Source of the DNA: Georgfuchsia sp049276455
Lineage (GTDB): Bacteria; Pseudomonadota; Gammaproteobacteria; Burkholderiales; Rhodocyclaceae
DNA length: 64,000 nt
Assembly: GCA_049276455.1 (NCBI GenBank)
Contig: JBASWL010000026.1
Location: forward strand, 79,827 to 143,826
Direction of reading: 5' to 3'
Shown here: piece by piece, positions 33,856 through 43,121 of the stretch
How the letters are laid out: each line of letters starts with the position of its first letter
Position numbering within the stretch: position 1 is the first letter of the stretch
Position numbers and translations under genes: made by a program
The notes under the pieces: generated by a model
Told to the model about the DNA's origin: nothing
What the model saw: the letters and a program-made list of their open reading frames with translations, nothing else
Databases searched by the model: none

Positions 33856-34194
33856 TCAAACGGCTGCTTCACCCGTCTCGCCGGTGCGAATGCGCACGAC
33901 TTGCTCGACCGCCATCACGAAAATCTTGCCGTCGCCTATCTTGCCTGTACGCGCGGCCTTTATGATGGCTTCGATCGCCAGTTCGACAGTGTTGTCATCT
34001 ACGACGATGTCGATTTTAAGCTTGGGCAAAAAGTCGACTACGTATTCGGCACCCCGATACAACTCGGTGTGCCCCTTCTGGCGGCCGAACCCCTTGACCT
34101 CGGTCACGGTCAATCCGGTGATGCCGACTTCAGACAGCGCTTCACGCACTTCGTCGAGTTTGAAAGGCTTGATGATGGCTTCGATTTTTTTCAT
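33856..34194 (-). CDS. glnB: Nitrogen regulatory protein P-II (GlnB/GlnK)
   Basis: A 112-residue trimeric signal protein. The T-loop holds Tyr51 in GHTELYRGAEY, the site uridylylated by GlnD, and the signature ARTGKIGDGKIFV is complete. It senses 2-oxoglutarate and ATP/ADP and acts on NtrB, GlnE, and, in diazotrophs, on NifA, DraT and DraG. It lies 27 bases after nadE, not beside amt, which is the usual neighbour of glnK; this linkage favours glnB. The protein sequence alone does not separate the two. Confidence 0.9.
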   Translation of the reverse strand: MKKIEAIIKPFKLDEVREALSEVGITGLTVTEVKGFGRQKGHTELYRGAEYVVDFLPKLKIDIVVDDNTVELAIEAIIKAARTGKIGDGKIFVMAVEQVVRIRTGETGEAAV

Positions 34195-34221
34195 ATTGAA
34201 GTTTCCCCTGTAACCTGATTA

Positions 34222-35835
34222 TCAGTATTCGTCCTGATAACGGGATGTTATCGGATAACGCCAATCCTTGCCGAAACCACGTCGCGTAATGCGGATGCCG
34301 GGCGGTGCCTGGCGGCGCTTGTATTCGTTGCGCTTCAACATGCCGACAACGCGGCGCACATCATCGGTCTGGTAGCCCATGGCGATGATCTCGCGCGGAG
34401 ACAAATCGTCTTCCATATAGGCCTGGATGATGCCGTCGAGGGTTTCGTAGGGCGGCAGTGAATCCTGGTCGGTCTGGCCAGGCTTGAGTTCTGCGGAGGG
34501 TGCGCGCGTAATGATGTTGCGCGGGATTGCGTATGACAACGAGTTGCGGTAGTTCGACAGACGATAGACAAAGGTCTTGAACACATCCTTGATCACGGCG
34601 AAGCCGCCTGCCATGTCGCCGTATAGCGTGGCATAACCGACTGCCATTTCGCTCTTGTTGCCAGTTGTCAGCACAATGGCGCCGGTCTTGTTGGATAGCG
34701 CCATTAGCAGCATACCGCGTATGCGCGCCTGCAGATTCTCTTCGGTGGTGTCGGCCGACATGCCCTTGAATTGTGGCGCGAGCATGTCGGAAAAGACCTC
34801 CATCGCTGCTGAGATGGGTATCTCGTCATACCGTACGCCGAGCAGTATTGCCATTTCACGCGAGTCGTCGAGGCTCATCTGTGCCGTGTAGGGCGATGGC
34901 ATCATCACCGCGCGCACGTTTTCCGCCCCCAGTGCATCAACCGCAATGCACAGCGTAAGCGCAGAGTCGATCCCTCCCGAAAGGCCGATGATGGCGCCAG
35001 GAAAGCCGTTTTTCCCGAGGTAGTCACGGACGCCGAGTTTGAGCGCGGCATAGACCTGCGCTTCCTTCAGGCCCAATGGCACCTGAATGCCAGAATCGAC
35101 GGCGCCACTACGATAGTGAATAATTTCGACGGATTCCTCGAAAGCCGCCAATTGATGCGTGAGTTCGCCGTTTGCGTTGAGCACAAACGAAGCGCCGTCG
35201 AAGACGAGTTCATCCTGTCCGCCTGTCATGTTCACATAAATCGCAGGAATTCCCGCCACCGCAATGCGCTCGCGCAGCACCTCGTAACGCTCTCCCTGCT
35301 TGTCCATATGGAAGGGCGAGGCGTTGAGCACCAGCAATATGTCAGCGCCGGCATCACGTGCAGCCTCGACGGTACCGCTCTCCCATACGTCGGCGCAGAT
35401 GTTGATGCCGCAACGCACGCCATCAATCTCGACCACGCACGGCGTTCCCTCGCTCTCGAAATAGCGTTCTTCGTCGAAGACTTCGTAATTGGGCAAACGG
35501 TGCTTGCGATATGTCTGTTCCACCTTGCCATTGCGCAACAGGGATGCGCTGTTGTAGCGCGCCCCATCTTCGGATTGTTCGGGATATCCGACGATGGCAG
35601 GGATTGGTAGGGTCTGCGCCAATTGATCCAATTCGCGCTTGCAGGCACGAAAGAAATCCGGGCGCAATAGAAGGTCCTCGGGGGGATAGCCACACAGGGC
35701 AAGCTCCGGCGTCACCAGCAATTGGGCGCCCTGCAACTTTGCGCGCTGGGCTGCGGCAAGAATATGCCTTGCATTCGCGGCAAGATCGCCGACGGCGCAA
35801 TTAATCTGGGCGATAGCAATGTTTAGTGCAGGCAT
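34222..35835 (-). CDS. nadE: Glutamine-dependent NAD(+) synthetase
   Basis: A 537-residue two-domain enzyme. The N-terminal nitrilase-like glutaminase domain (about 1-250) has the Glu-Lys-Cys set in PELALCGYPPEDL, YRKHRLPNY and GINICADVW. The C-terminal synthetase domain has the P-loop GLSGGIDSALT near residue 285 and LTTGNKSEMAVGYATLYGDM. It converts nicotinate adenine dinucleotide to NAD with ATP and glutamine. ATG at 35835 starts the conserved domain; 33 upstream codons are ignored. Downstream is the P-II gene. Confidence 0.96.
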   Translation of the reverse strand: MPALNIAIAQINCAVGDLAANARHILAAAQRAKLQGAQLLVTPELALCGYPPEDLLLRPDFFRACKRELDQLAQTLPIPAIVGYPEQSEDGARYNSASLLRNGKVEQTYRKHRLPNYEVFDEERYFESEGTPCVVEIDGVRCGINICADVWESGTVEAARDAGADILLVLNASPFHMDKQGERYEVLRERIAVAGIPAIYVNMTGGQDELVFDGASFVLNANGELTHQLAAFEESVEIIHYRSGAVDSGIQVPLGLKEAQVYAALKLGVRDYLGKNGFPGAIIGLSGGIDSALTLCIAVDALGAENVRAVMMPSPYTAQMSLDDSREMAILLGVRYDEIPISAAMEVFSDMLAPQFKGMSADTTEENLQARIRGMLLMALSNKTGAIVLTTGNKSEMAVGYATLYGDMAGGFAVIKDVFKTFVYRLSNYRNSLSYAIPRNIITRAPSAELKPGQTDQDSLPPYETLDGIIQAYMEDDLSPREIIAMGYQTDDVRRVVGMLKRNEYKRRQAPPGIRITRRGFGKDWRYPITSRYQDEY

Positions 35836-35909
35836 GTTCGGGACTATACCGCAGCAGTGGTGCGATCCTGGCCGCTTGGAAAAGCCGGTTCTCCCATGCC
35901 GACATGTTA

Positions 35910-35931
35910 CGGCCCTCCATCTGGAGAGCCG
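35910..35931 (-). other. Hairpin in the 3' trailer of tRNA-Met
   Basis: CGGCTCTCCAGATGGAGGGCCG on the opposite strand folds into a stem with few mismatches, lacking a T run. A homologous trailer follows tRNA-Phe near 59982-60003. Confidence 0.5.
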
Positions 35932-35940
35932 CATGAATAC

Positions 35941-36017
35941 TGGTGGTGATGGGGGGACTTGAACCCTCGACCTACGGATTATGAATCCGTCGCTCTAACC
36001 AGCTGAGCTACATCACC
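35941..36017 (-). tRNA. tRNA-Met (CAT anticodon, elongator type)
   Basis: A 77-nt minus-strand tRNA with acceptor GGTGATG/CATCACC, anticodon loop TTCATAA, GGGTTCAAGTCC in the T arm and encoded CCA. It starts with a normal G1-C72 pair, so it is not the initiator. A lysidine tRNA-Ile2 is the alternative for CAT; the anticodon stem is compatible with elongator Met. Confidence 0.9.
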
Positions 36018-36069
36018 AAAAGGGGGCGAATTATCCTTGTCTAGGCTTTACCTTGTCAAGGAATACCCC

Positions 36070-37245
36070 ATGGGCGACAATCCAGAAATGAAAGTTGATG
36101 TTCTGATTGTCGGTGGTGGCTTGGCGGGGCTCTCGCTCGCCGTCGCTCTGCGAAAAACCCGCCTCTCGGTGGCGTTGCTGGAAGGACGCGCGCCCGTCAG
36201 GCCTGCCGGATGGGATTCTCGTATCTACGCGGTAAGCCCGGCCAATGCTACGTTTCTCGCTTCGATCGGGACATGGCCGCACATCGACGCTGCCCGCCTG
36301 ACGGCCGTTGACGCGATGGAAATCCATGGCGATGCAGAGGGGCGCATTGATTTTTCCGCCTACGACGCCGGCGCTGACGCCCTTGCCTGGATTGTCGAAT
36401 CGTCTGAAATGCAGGCTGAGCTGTGGGAGAGTGCCAAACGTCAGGCCAATCTCGCTTTGTTGTGCCCGGCCCAGCCGGAGGCTTTGACCTTCGATGGCGG
36501 CACAGCCCGCCTTACCCTCGCAGACGGGAAAAATATCGAAGCGCAACTGGTGGTAGCAGCTGATGGCGCCGAGTCATGGACGCGTACGGTGGCGGGTATC
36601 AAGGTAAATTTCCATTCCTATGACCAGCTTGGCGTGGTGGCCAACTTTCGCTGCGAAAAACCGCATCGCGGCACCGCTTTTCAATGGTTCCGCAACGATG
36701 GCGTACTGGCCTGGCTACCCCTGCCGGACAACATGATTTCAATGGTGTGGTCAACGCCGGAGATCAACGCCATCGAATTGCAGGCGCTCAATGAAAATGC
36801 GCTTTGCGCTCGCGTCGCAGAGGCTGGCCAACACCGTCTCGGCACTCTTTTGCAACTGACGCCTGCAATCGGGTTCCCGCTAAGACTGATGCGGGCTCCC
36901 TCTTCCATCGCCCCGCGACTGGCTTTGATCGGCGATGCTGCGCATACGATTCATCCGCTCTCGGGACATGGCATCAACCTTGGCTTTCAGGATGCGCGAG
37001 TACTGGCGGAACTCCTCGCAGGCAAACCCGATTACATCGATAGCGGCGACCACGCATTGCTGCGTCGTTATGAGCGTACTCGCAAGGAAGAGGTCATCGC
37101 CTTGCAAACCGCGACGCACGGCTTGCACAAATTGTTCAGTCCGACCTGGCGCCCGCTTTCAGCATTACGCAATGCCGGATTGAACGCGACAAATGCTTTG
37201 CCCATGATAAAAAATGTTCTGGTACGTTACGCCATTGCGTCCTGA
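36070..37245 (+). CDS. UbiH/UbiF-family FAD-dependent hydroxylase
   Basis: A 391-residue aromatic-ring hydroxylase of the ubiquinone-biosynthesis group. The FAD motif GGGLAGLSLAVALRK is near residues 15-29, the second FAD motif is LALIGDAAHTIHPLSGHGIN near 290, and a DG motif (VVAADGAES) lies between. Which ring position it hydroxylates (UbiH, UbiI, UbiF or UbiM type) cannot be settled. AAGGA stands seven bases before the ATG at 36070. It is followed by dsbC at 27 bases. Confidence 0.88.
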   Translation: MGDNPEMKVDVLIVGGGLAGLSLAVALRKTRLSVALLEGRAPVRPAGWDSRIYAVSPANATFLASIGTWPHIDAARLTAVDAMEIHGDAEGRIDFSAYDAGADALAWIVESSEMQAELWESAKRQANLALLCPAQPEALTFDGGTARLTLADGKNIEAQLVVAADGAESWTRTVAGIKVNFHSYDQLGVVANFRCEKPHRGTAFQWFRNDGVLAWLPLPDNMISMVWSTPEINAIELQALNENALCARVAEAGQHRLGTLLQLTPAIGFPLRLMRAPSSIAPRLALIGDAAHTIHPLSGHGINLGFQDARVLAELLAGKPDYIDSGDHALLRRYERTRKEEVIALQTATHGLHKLFSPTWRPLSALRNAGLNATNALPMIKNVLVRYAIAS

Positions 37246-37272
37246 TTTACCCTATCCATTCTCGGAGTCTCC

Positions 37273-37971
37273 ATGAAATCCAAAATATTTTCCCTGCTGT
37301 TCGCCGCCCTCGCCCTTCCGACATTTGCGCAGGCCGGTGACGACGCTATCCGTGCGCTGTTCGAAGGCAAGCTCCACAGCAAGATCGAGCAGATTAACAA
37401 GACGCCGGTCGCCGGGCTGTATGAAGTTGTCGTTGATGGCAAGTACTTGTACGTGGATGAGAAGGCCAACTATTTCATTACCGGCAATCTGATTGATGCA
37501 AAGACGATGAAGAACTTGACCAGCGAGCGAAAATTTTCCCGTGTCACCTACGATTCCGCTGTGAAACTGGTAAGTGGCAACGGCAAGAATGTCATTGTGA
37601 CCTTTGAAGACCCAAACTGCGGTTATTGTAAAAAACTCGCGCATGAACTCAAGCAGGTCAATGACGTCACCATCTATACCTTTATGATTCCGATCCTTAA
37701 TGAGGATTCGGCGAACAAATCGAAGGCCATCTGGTGCGCCGCTGACCGCGCCAAGAGTTGGAGAGACTGGATGACCAAAGGCGTAATTCCGGTGGCGTCC
37801 GCCGACGATAAATGCGATGCCGGCCCGGTGCTGGACAAGAACCTGAAGTTGAGCCAGAGCCTTGGTATACCCGGCACGCCGTTCATGTATTTCCCTGCCA
37901 GCAATCAGCAGGTGCCCGGCTTTATTCCTGCCGCCGAAATCGAAAAGGCGATGACCAATAAAGGCGGCTGA
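37273..37971 (+). CDS. dsbC: Thiol:disulfide interchange protein DsbC
   Basis: A 232-residue periplasmic disulfide isomerase. A signal peptide of about 21 residues ends at AQA, an N-terminal dimerisation domain covers about 22-80, and the thioredoxin domain has the CGYC active site near residues 116-119 and a cis-proline in GIPGTPF. A second cysteine pair (AIWCAADRA and DDKCDAG) matches the structural disulfide of DsbC. GGAG precedes the ATG. Confidence 0.93.
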   Translation: MKSKIFSLLFAALALPTFAQAGDDAIRALFEGKLHSKIEQINKTPVAGLYEVVVDGKYLYVDEKANYFITGNLIDAKTMKNLTSERKFSRVTYDSAVKLVSGNGKNVIVTFEDPNCGYCKKLAHELKQVNDVTIYTFMIPILNEDSANKSKAIWCAADRAKSWRDWMTKGVIPVASADDKCDAGPVLDKNLKLSQSLGIPGTPFMYFPASNQQVPGFIPAAEIEKAMTNKGG

Positions 37972-37984
37972 GTCGACATATCCA

Positions 37985-38140
37985 GGGAAACACTGATTAA
38001 GTACGATTCCGTCATTGCGAGCAGTCTTCAGCCGCGAGCGCAGCGTGGCGGGAAGCAATCCATGGTGCATGCAAAATCAAGCGCTTGTGGATCGCCACGT
38101 CCCTGCGGGACTCGCGATGACGAACTTATTCAGCGCTCCC
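37985..38140. mobile_element. MITE-like element of about 156 bp
   Basis: Imperfect terminal inverted repeats of about 18 bp (GGGAAACACTGATTAAGT at 37985-38002; AACTTATTCAGCGCTCCC at 38123-38140) enclose a second palindrome that begins GTCATTGCGAGC and ends GCGATGACG. There is no coding capacity. The internal part resembles widespread short palindromic repeats of proteobacteria. No clear target-site duplication is seen. Confidence 0.6.
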
Positions 38141-38190
38141 CTAGTTAGTGTAGGGTTGCAAGTAAATAGAAACTTATAAGTTCCGGGTTT

Positions 38191-38226
38191 GTCGTCCCCG
38201 CGCAAGCGGGAATGACGGGGTTTTTT
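38191..38226. repeat. Short palindromic repeat after dsbC
   Basis: GTCGTCCCCGCGCAAGCGGG followed by AATGACGGGG and TTTTTT. The CCCGC-GCAA-GCGGG hairpin belongs to a common class of intergenic palindromes and, with the T run 11 bases later, may end dsbC transcripts. Confidence 0.6.
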
Positions 38227-38307
38227 ATTGAGTGTTCCGTCGAGATTGCAACACAGCACTAGCGCAAGCCGTTAGAGTTCGCGCCCTTCGCCGTTCTGGT
38301 TTTACCC

Positions 38308-40617
38308 ATGCTCCCTACTATCGAATACCGCATCGCTACCGAACTTGGCGTCCGCCCCCAGCAAGTGGCCGCCACCATACAACTGCTCGATGAAGGCGCC
38401 ACGGTTCCCTTCATCGCCCGCTACCGCAAGGAAATTACCGGCGAACTCGATGACATCCAGTTGCGCCAGCTGGATGAGCGCCTGACCTATCTGCGCGAAC
38501 TTGAAGAGCGTCGCGCCAGCATCCTCTTTTCCATTGATGAGCAGGGCAAGCTGACGCCCGAGCTGAAAACAGAAATCGAGAATGCCGAAACCAAGCAGCG
38601 CCTCGAAGATCTCTACCTGCCCTACAAGCCAAAACGCCGCACCAAGGCACAGATCGCGCGCGAGGCCGGTCTGGAGCCGCTGGCTTGCGCACTGTTCGAC
38701 AACCCGACGCTGGTGCCGGAAGAAGAGGCTGCCAAGTACGTGCGCCCCGAGAAGGAGCCGCCCGAACAGCATGTGCCCGATGTGAAGGCCGCGCTTGACG
38801 GTGCGCGCCAGATTTTGATGGAACGCTTTTCCGAGGATGCCGCACTGCTTGACAGACTGCGGCGCACCCTGCTCGACCATGCACTGGTCAGTTCCAGAGT
38901 GATCGAAGGCAAGGAGACTGAAGGTGCCAAATTCCGCGACTGGTTCGACTTCCGCGAGGCCATCAAGGACATGCCCTCACACCGCGCCCTGGCAATGTTT
39001 CGCGGCCGCAATGAAGATGTGTTGCGTCTCACGCTGAAGACCGCACCGGAACTTGAAGATCCGCCCAGTTCCTCGCCCTGCGAGGCCATGGTCGCCGGTC
39101 ATTTCGGCATCGCCGACAAGGGTCGCGCCGCCGACAAGTGGCTGCTCGACTCGGCGCGTTGGGCCTGGATGGTCAAACTATCGCTGCACCTTGAACTGGA
39201 ATTGATGAGCCAGTTGCGCGAGCGCGCCGAGGAAGAAGCAATCCGCGTTTTTGCCCGCAATCTGCACGACCTACTGCTAGCTGCACCGGCGGGTCCTCGC
39301 GTCACCATCGGCCTCGACCCGGGCCTGCGCACCGGCGTCAAGGTTGCCGTCGTCGACCAGACCGGCAAGCTGGTGGACACCGGGGTGATCTACCCCCACG
39401 AACCCCGTCGCGACTGGGAAGTATCCCTGACAGCGATCCGCCTCCTGGCGCAGAAGCACGGTGCCCAGCTGGTCGCCATCGGCAACGGCACGGCCAGCCG
39501 CGAGACGGACAAGCTCGCCGGCGAGCTGATGAAACGCCACCCGGAACTCAAGCTTGCCAAGGTCGTGGTGTCGGAAGCCGGGGCTTCGATTTACTCGGCC
39601 TCTGAGCTGGCGTCGAAGGAATTCCCGGATATCGACGTCACCCTGCGCGGCGCCGTCTCCATCGCCCGTCGCCTGCAAGACCCGCTGGCAGAACTGGTCA
39701 AGATTGATCCCAAGAGCATCGGTGTCGGCCAGTACCAGCACGATGTGAACCAGAGCAAGTTGGCCAAGTCGCTCGACGCGGTGGTCGAGGATTGCGTAAA
39801 CTCCGTCGGCGTTGATGTGAACACTGCATCGGTGCCGCTGCTGACGCGCATCTCCGGCCTCAACACCACGCTTGCCGCCAACATCGTGAACTATCGTGAC
39901 CAGCACGGCGCTTTCAAGAGCCGCAAGGCTTTGCAACTGGTGCCGCGTCTTGGCGACAAGACCTTCGAGCAGGCGGCGGGCTTCCTGCGCGTCAATGATG
40001 GTGACAACCCGCTTGACGCTTCTGCCGTACACCCCGAGTCTTATCCGCTGGTCGAGCGCATCATCAAGGACATCAAGAAGGGCATCCGGGAAGTCATCGG
40101 CGACAGCAAGTCCGTGCGTGCACTCAACCCGACTCAATATATCGACGAGAAATTCGGTCTGCTCACCGTACAGGATGTTCTCAAGGAACTCGAAAAACCG
40201 GGCCGCGATCCACGCCCGGAGTTCAAGGCTGCCATCTTCCGCGAAGGCGTCGAAGACCTCAAGGATCTGGAACCCGGCATGTTCCTCGAAGGTGTTGTTA
40301 CCAACGTTACCAACTTCGGTGCCTTTATCGATATCGGCGTACACCAGGACGGCCTCGTCCATGTCTCTGCGCTCGCTGACAAATTCGTGAAAGATCCGCA
40401 CAGCGTTGTCAAGGCCGGTGACGTGGTGAAAGTGAAGGTGCTTGAAGTCGACATCGCGCGCAAGCGCGTCGCGCTGACCATGCGCCTGACCGACGAGGTC
40501 ACAGCCAGAAAGGATGCTCCAGCACAGCATCGCGGCGGCAAACCCCCGCTGCCGAAACGGGAAGTCGCGCCACAAAACGGCGCTATGGCGGCAGCATTCG
40601 CGAAACTGAAGCGGTAG
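38308..40617 (+). CDS. tex: Transcription accessory protein Tex
   Basis: A 769-residue RNA-binding protein. In order: an N-terminal helical region with VPFIARYRKEITGELDD, a YqgF/RNase H-like domain (GLDPGLRTGVKVAVVD near residue 335), helix-hairpin-helix repeats near 500-560 and a C-terminal S1 domain (MFLEGVVTNVTNFGAFIDIG). Tex is related to eukaryotic Spt6 and affects transcription and ribosome processes. The tail is basic. It stands alone after the repeat-rich gap. Confidence 0.96.
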   Translation: MLPTIEYRIATELGVRPQQVAATIQLLDEGATVPFIARYRKEITGELDDIQLRQLDERLTYLRELEERRASILFSIDEQGKLTPELKTEIENAETKQRLEDLYLPYKPKRRTKAQIAREAGLEPLACALFDNPTLVPEEEAAKYVRPEKEPPEQHVPDVKAALDGARQILMERFSEDAALLDRLRRTLLDHALVSSRVIEGKETEGAKFRDWFDFREAIKDMPSHRALAMFRGRNEDVLRLTLKTAPELEDPPSSSPCEAMVAGHFGIADKGRAADKWLLDSARWAWMVKLSLHLELELMSQLRERAEEEAIRVFARNLHDLLLAAPAGPRVTIGLDPGLRTGVKVAVVDQTGKLVDTGVIYPHEPRRDWEVSLTAIRLLAQKHGAQLVAIGNGTASRETDKLAGELMKRHPELKLAKVVVSEAGASIYSASELASKEFPDIDVTLRGAVSIARRLQDPLAELVKIDPKSIGVGQYQHDVNQSKLAKSLDAVVEDCVNSVGVDVNTASVPLLTRISGLNTTLAANIVNYRDQHGAFKSRKALQLVPRLGDKTFEQAAGFLRVNDGDNPLDASAVHPESYPLVERIIKDIKKGIREVIGDSKSVRALNPTQYIDEKFGLLTVQDVLKELEKPGRDPRPEFKAAIFREGVEDLKDLEPGMFLEGVVTNVTNFGAFIDIGVHQDGLVHVSALADKFVKDPHSVVKAGDVVKVKVLEVDIARKRVALTMRLTDEVTARKDAPAQHRGGKPPLPKREVAPQNGAMAAAFAKLKR

Positions 40618-40699
40618 CGCATGCCGGCATATGCAACATCCGGAATGCCATCGGATGTTATCGTTGCATCATTGAGCGAATAGAGAACAAGGGGGCAAC

Positions 40700-41137
40700 A
40701 TGGGACTTCTGGTCAACATCATCACCGCATACGAAGACGAGATTGAGGCCATCGGCGCAGCAGAATATCCGGCAGAACAATGGGGCGGTATTGAAGCGAG
40801 GGAGATTGACACCGAGAAACTCGCTACCCTGCATTGCCTGCTGACTGATGACGACTTCGAGCAGGCGCAAAGCGCTTATGAACCTGTCTTTGTGGCGGAG
40901 GACGAAGGAGTGGTGGTGGTGCAGATTCCCGACCAGATAGTCAATAAGCTGGCACTGCTTGAAGAAGAAGCCATCGAGCTGGTGGGTAATGAACTTGCTG
41001 CCACCGAAGCATTCGAGATTCAGGGTTGGGCAGTAGAAGAAGTGCAAGCCCTTGTGGTCGAACTCGGCGAACTGGCTCGCCTCGCCGAGTCGCAAGGCCA
41101 AACCATGTTCGTCTGGATGCATCCGCTACGCACCTGA
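40700..41137 (+). CDS. Hypothetical acidic protein
   Basis: A 145-residue protein not recognised. It is very acidic, begins MGLLVNIITAYEDEIEAIGA and reads as alternating strands and helices. No signal peptide or membrane span is seen. The ATG has a GGGGG stretch upstream (about seven bases), acceptable as a ribosome site, and the gene has normal codon character. It follows tex by 82 bases and converges with the next gene. Confidence 0.7.
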   Translation: MGLLVNIITAYEDEIEAIGAAEYPAEQWGGIEAREIDTEKLATLHCLLTDDDFEQAQSAYEPVFVAEDEGVVVVQIPDQIVNKLALLEEEAIELVGNELAATEAFEIQGWAVEEVQALVVELGELARLAESQGQTMFVWMHPLRT

Positions 41138-41174
41138 CCAGATCAAAGTATCAGGGAGTCCAAGCGGCAAATTG

Positions 41175-41720
41175 CTAGCGCCATTTGATCGAGCAACCCA
41201 TGCTCGCGAACTGTTCCCGAGGCCCATTGCCGGTTTGGGCAATCTGGCGCATGGCCTCCAGAAGTTCTGGCTTGCGCTTGGCCGGATCTCCCATGCGGGC
41301 GTCGTCGAGCCGGCCGCGGTACTGAAGCTCTCCATGCTGGTTGAGGCCGAAAAAGTCAGGGGTACATACCGCGCCGAAGGCGCGCCCGACCGACTGATCT
41401 TCGTCGATCAGATACGGGAAGGCAAACTCATGCTGCGCTGCAAAGCGCTTCATGTTGGCAGGTGAATCGGCCGACACCTTGCGATAATCATTGGACATGA
41501 CCGCGACCACATTGATGCCTTCGCTTATCAGCGTACGCGTATCGGCCGATAGCCGTTCTGCGATGGCCTGCACATAGGGGCAGTGGTTGCAGATGAACAT
41601 GACCAGCATGCCCTTGTCGCCAAGGTGCTGCGACATGGTGAAAGGCGTGCCGTCAGGGTCTTTCAAGGTGAAGTCAGGGGCCTTCCAGCCGAAATCGCAG
41701 ATCGGGGTATCGAGCAGCAT
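41175..41720 (-). CDS. Thioredoxin-family (AhpC/TSA-like) protein
   Basis: A 181-residue thioredoxin-fold protein: APDFTLKDPDGTPFTMSQHL, then CNHCPYVQAIAERL with a CxxC motif near residues 42-45, and a cis-proline region (AVCTPDFFGLN). The NHCPYV group is widespread, annotated as thioredoxin or peroxiredoxin-like; a reductase role is plausible. ATG at 41720 has AAGGAG seven bases upstream. A 259-base gap with nothing recognised separates it from thpR. Confidence 0.86.
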   Translation of the reverse strand: MLLDTPICDFGWKAPDFTLKDPDGTPFTMSQHLGDKGMLVMFICNHCPYVQAIAERLSADTRTLISEGINVVAVMSNDYRKVSADSPANMKRFAAQHEFAFPYLIDEDQSVGRAFGAVCTPDFFGLNQHGELQYRGRLDDARMGDPAKRKPELLEAMRQIAQTGNGPREQFASMGCSIKWR

Positions 41721-41979
41721 GTTGTCTCTCCTTGGTACAGGCAAGTGTCACGGAAACCGGCATTAACCAATCGCATGAATTTTGCCAGCGGCAGGTATTG
41801 ACAGGCAACCTGAATATTTTCTCCGGGCAGTATCGGCCACTTGGGTTACCTGCCGATTCGCATAGTGACACGATGGCAGTAACTCGAATCCAGGAACAAG
41901 ATACATGATGCAAGATTTCTGGAAGGCAAGTTCATAAGCGTGAATCAAGGCCTTGTCACCCCGCACCAAATGCGCGCCG

Positions 41980-42492
41980 CTAATAGCGCGCGAGGACTGA
42001 ATAAGTGCGGCCTGCATCGAACTTCGATTCGACGAGAACATAACTGTCGACATCCCAATCGATAAGTACTTGCTGTTCCGGCAGCAGCGCTTCGCTCGCA
42101 CGTCGTGCCAGTGTGACATGGGGATGAAATTCTCGCGCATCGACCGGCAGATCAAGATGCTGCAAGGCATGACCAAGCGCGATTTGCAGTTGCCCAATGC
42201 CAGCGGGGATCACGCGGGGGCGCATAACGGCAATGCCATGCGGCCAGAGTTCGGAATAATCGAGTTGCAGACGGAATGGTTCAATGTTGACGCGAAGCTG
42301 CTGCTGAAGTTCCGGTAGCCGATTGCGCTCGACGTCCCCGATGAAATGCAGCGTCAGATGCAGTTTCTCAGGCCGCACCCGCACTGTCTTGCGGGGCCAG
42401 CGCCACATGTTCTGATATTGCGTTATCGCCGCGCGCACTTCCGGCCCCGGCCATAAGGCGAGAAACAGGCGTGCCTCGTCACCGGGCATCAT
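41980..42492 (-). CDS. thpR: RNA 2',3'-cyclic phosphodiesterase (2H family)
   Basis: A 170-residue 2H phosphoesterase of the LigT/ThpR group. Both HxTx motifs are present, HLTLHFIG near residues 45-52 and HPHVTLAR near 123-130. Such enzymes open 2',3'-cyclic phosphates and can ligate tRNA halves in vitro; the in vivo role is uncertain. Confidence 0.92.
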   Translation of the reverse strand: MMPGDEARLFLALWPGPEVRAAITQYQNMWRWPRKTVRVRPEKLHLTLHFIGDVERNRLPELQQQLRVNIEPFRLQLDYSELWPHGIAVMRPRVIPAGIGQLQIALGHALQHLDLPVDAREFHPHVTLARRASEALLPEQQVLIDWDVDSYVLVESKFDAGRTYSVLARY

Positions 42493-42570
42493 GGGCAGGG
42501 ATTCTCCCTTACGATAACATTCCTCTTCAAGCGTAGCCCTTCACAACGACTTTGCCGGCGAGACAACGAT

Positions 42571-43023
42571 TTATTCCGGATTCCGTGAATCGATGAAAAG
42601 GGTGACCGGGCCGTCATTGACCAGGCTGACTTCCATATCGGCACCGAATACGCCGGTGGCAATCGGTCGCCCGAGCATCAGCGACAGGTGGTTGACGAAC
42701 GCTTCGAACAGGGGCTGCGAAACGTTGCCCGCGGCGGCACGACTCCAGGAGGGTCGATTGCCTTTGCGGGTCGAGGCATACAGCGTGAATTGGGAAACCG
42801 CGAGAATCTCGCCGTCCATGTCGGCGACGCTACGATTCATCACGCCCTGGTCATCGGGAAAAATCCGCAGCTTGACCAGCTTCTGCACCATCCAGTCGAG
42901 GTCGCCGGACTGATCAACTTCCTCGAAGCCCGCCAACACGAGCAGACCAGCGCCGATCCGGCCCATGATTGCGCCCTCAACGCACACGCTTGCCTGCTTG
43001 ACCCTCTGCACCAGAACCCTCAT
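42571..43023 (-). CDS. dtd: D-aminoacyl-tRNA deacylase
   Basis: A 150-residue proofreading enzyme that removes D-amino acids (and Gly from tRNA-Ala). The two catalytic motifs SQFTLYA (near residue 77) and NDGPVTLFIDS (near 136) are intact, and the N-terminus MRVLVQRVKQASVCVEG is typical. It is divergent from apeB and is full length. Confidence 0.96.
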   Translation of the reverse strand: MRVLVQRVKQASVCVEGAIMGRIGAGLLVLAGFEEVDQSGDLDWMVQKLVKLRIFPDDQGVMNRSVADMDGEILAVSQFTLYASTRKGNRPSWSRAAAGNVSQPLFEAFVNHLSLMLGRPIATGVFGADMEVSLVNDGPVTLFIDSRNPE

Positions 43024-43121
43024 TTCACGCTTCCTCCTTCGCTGGTCGCCATGGTAACGATTCCCTGCACGGCTACGCCAGTCTTGTATGCTTCATGCTC
43101 CTCAACCACATTGTGCCTGCC

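Noticed and set aside
39277..40575. A 432-codon minus-strand open frame opposite tex
   Set aside because: Antisense shadow of a clearly conserved gene; its composition is low-complexity and without motifs.
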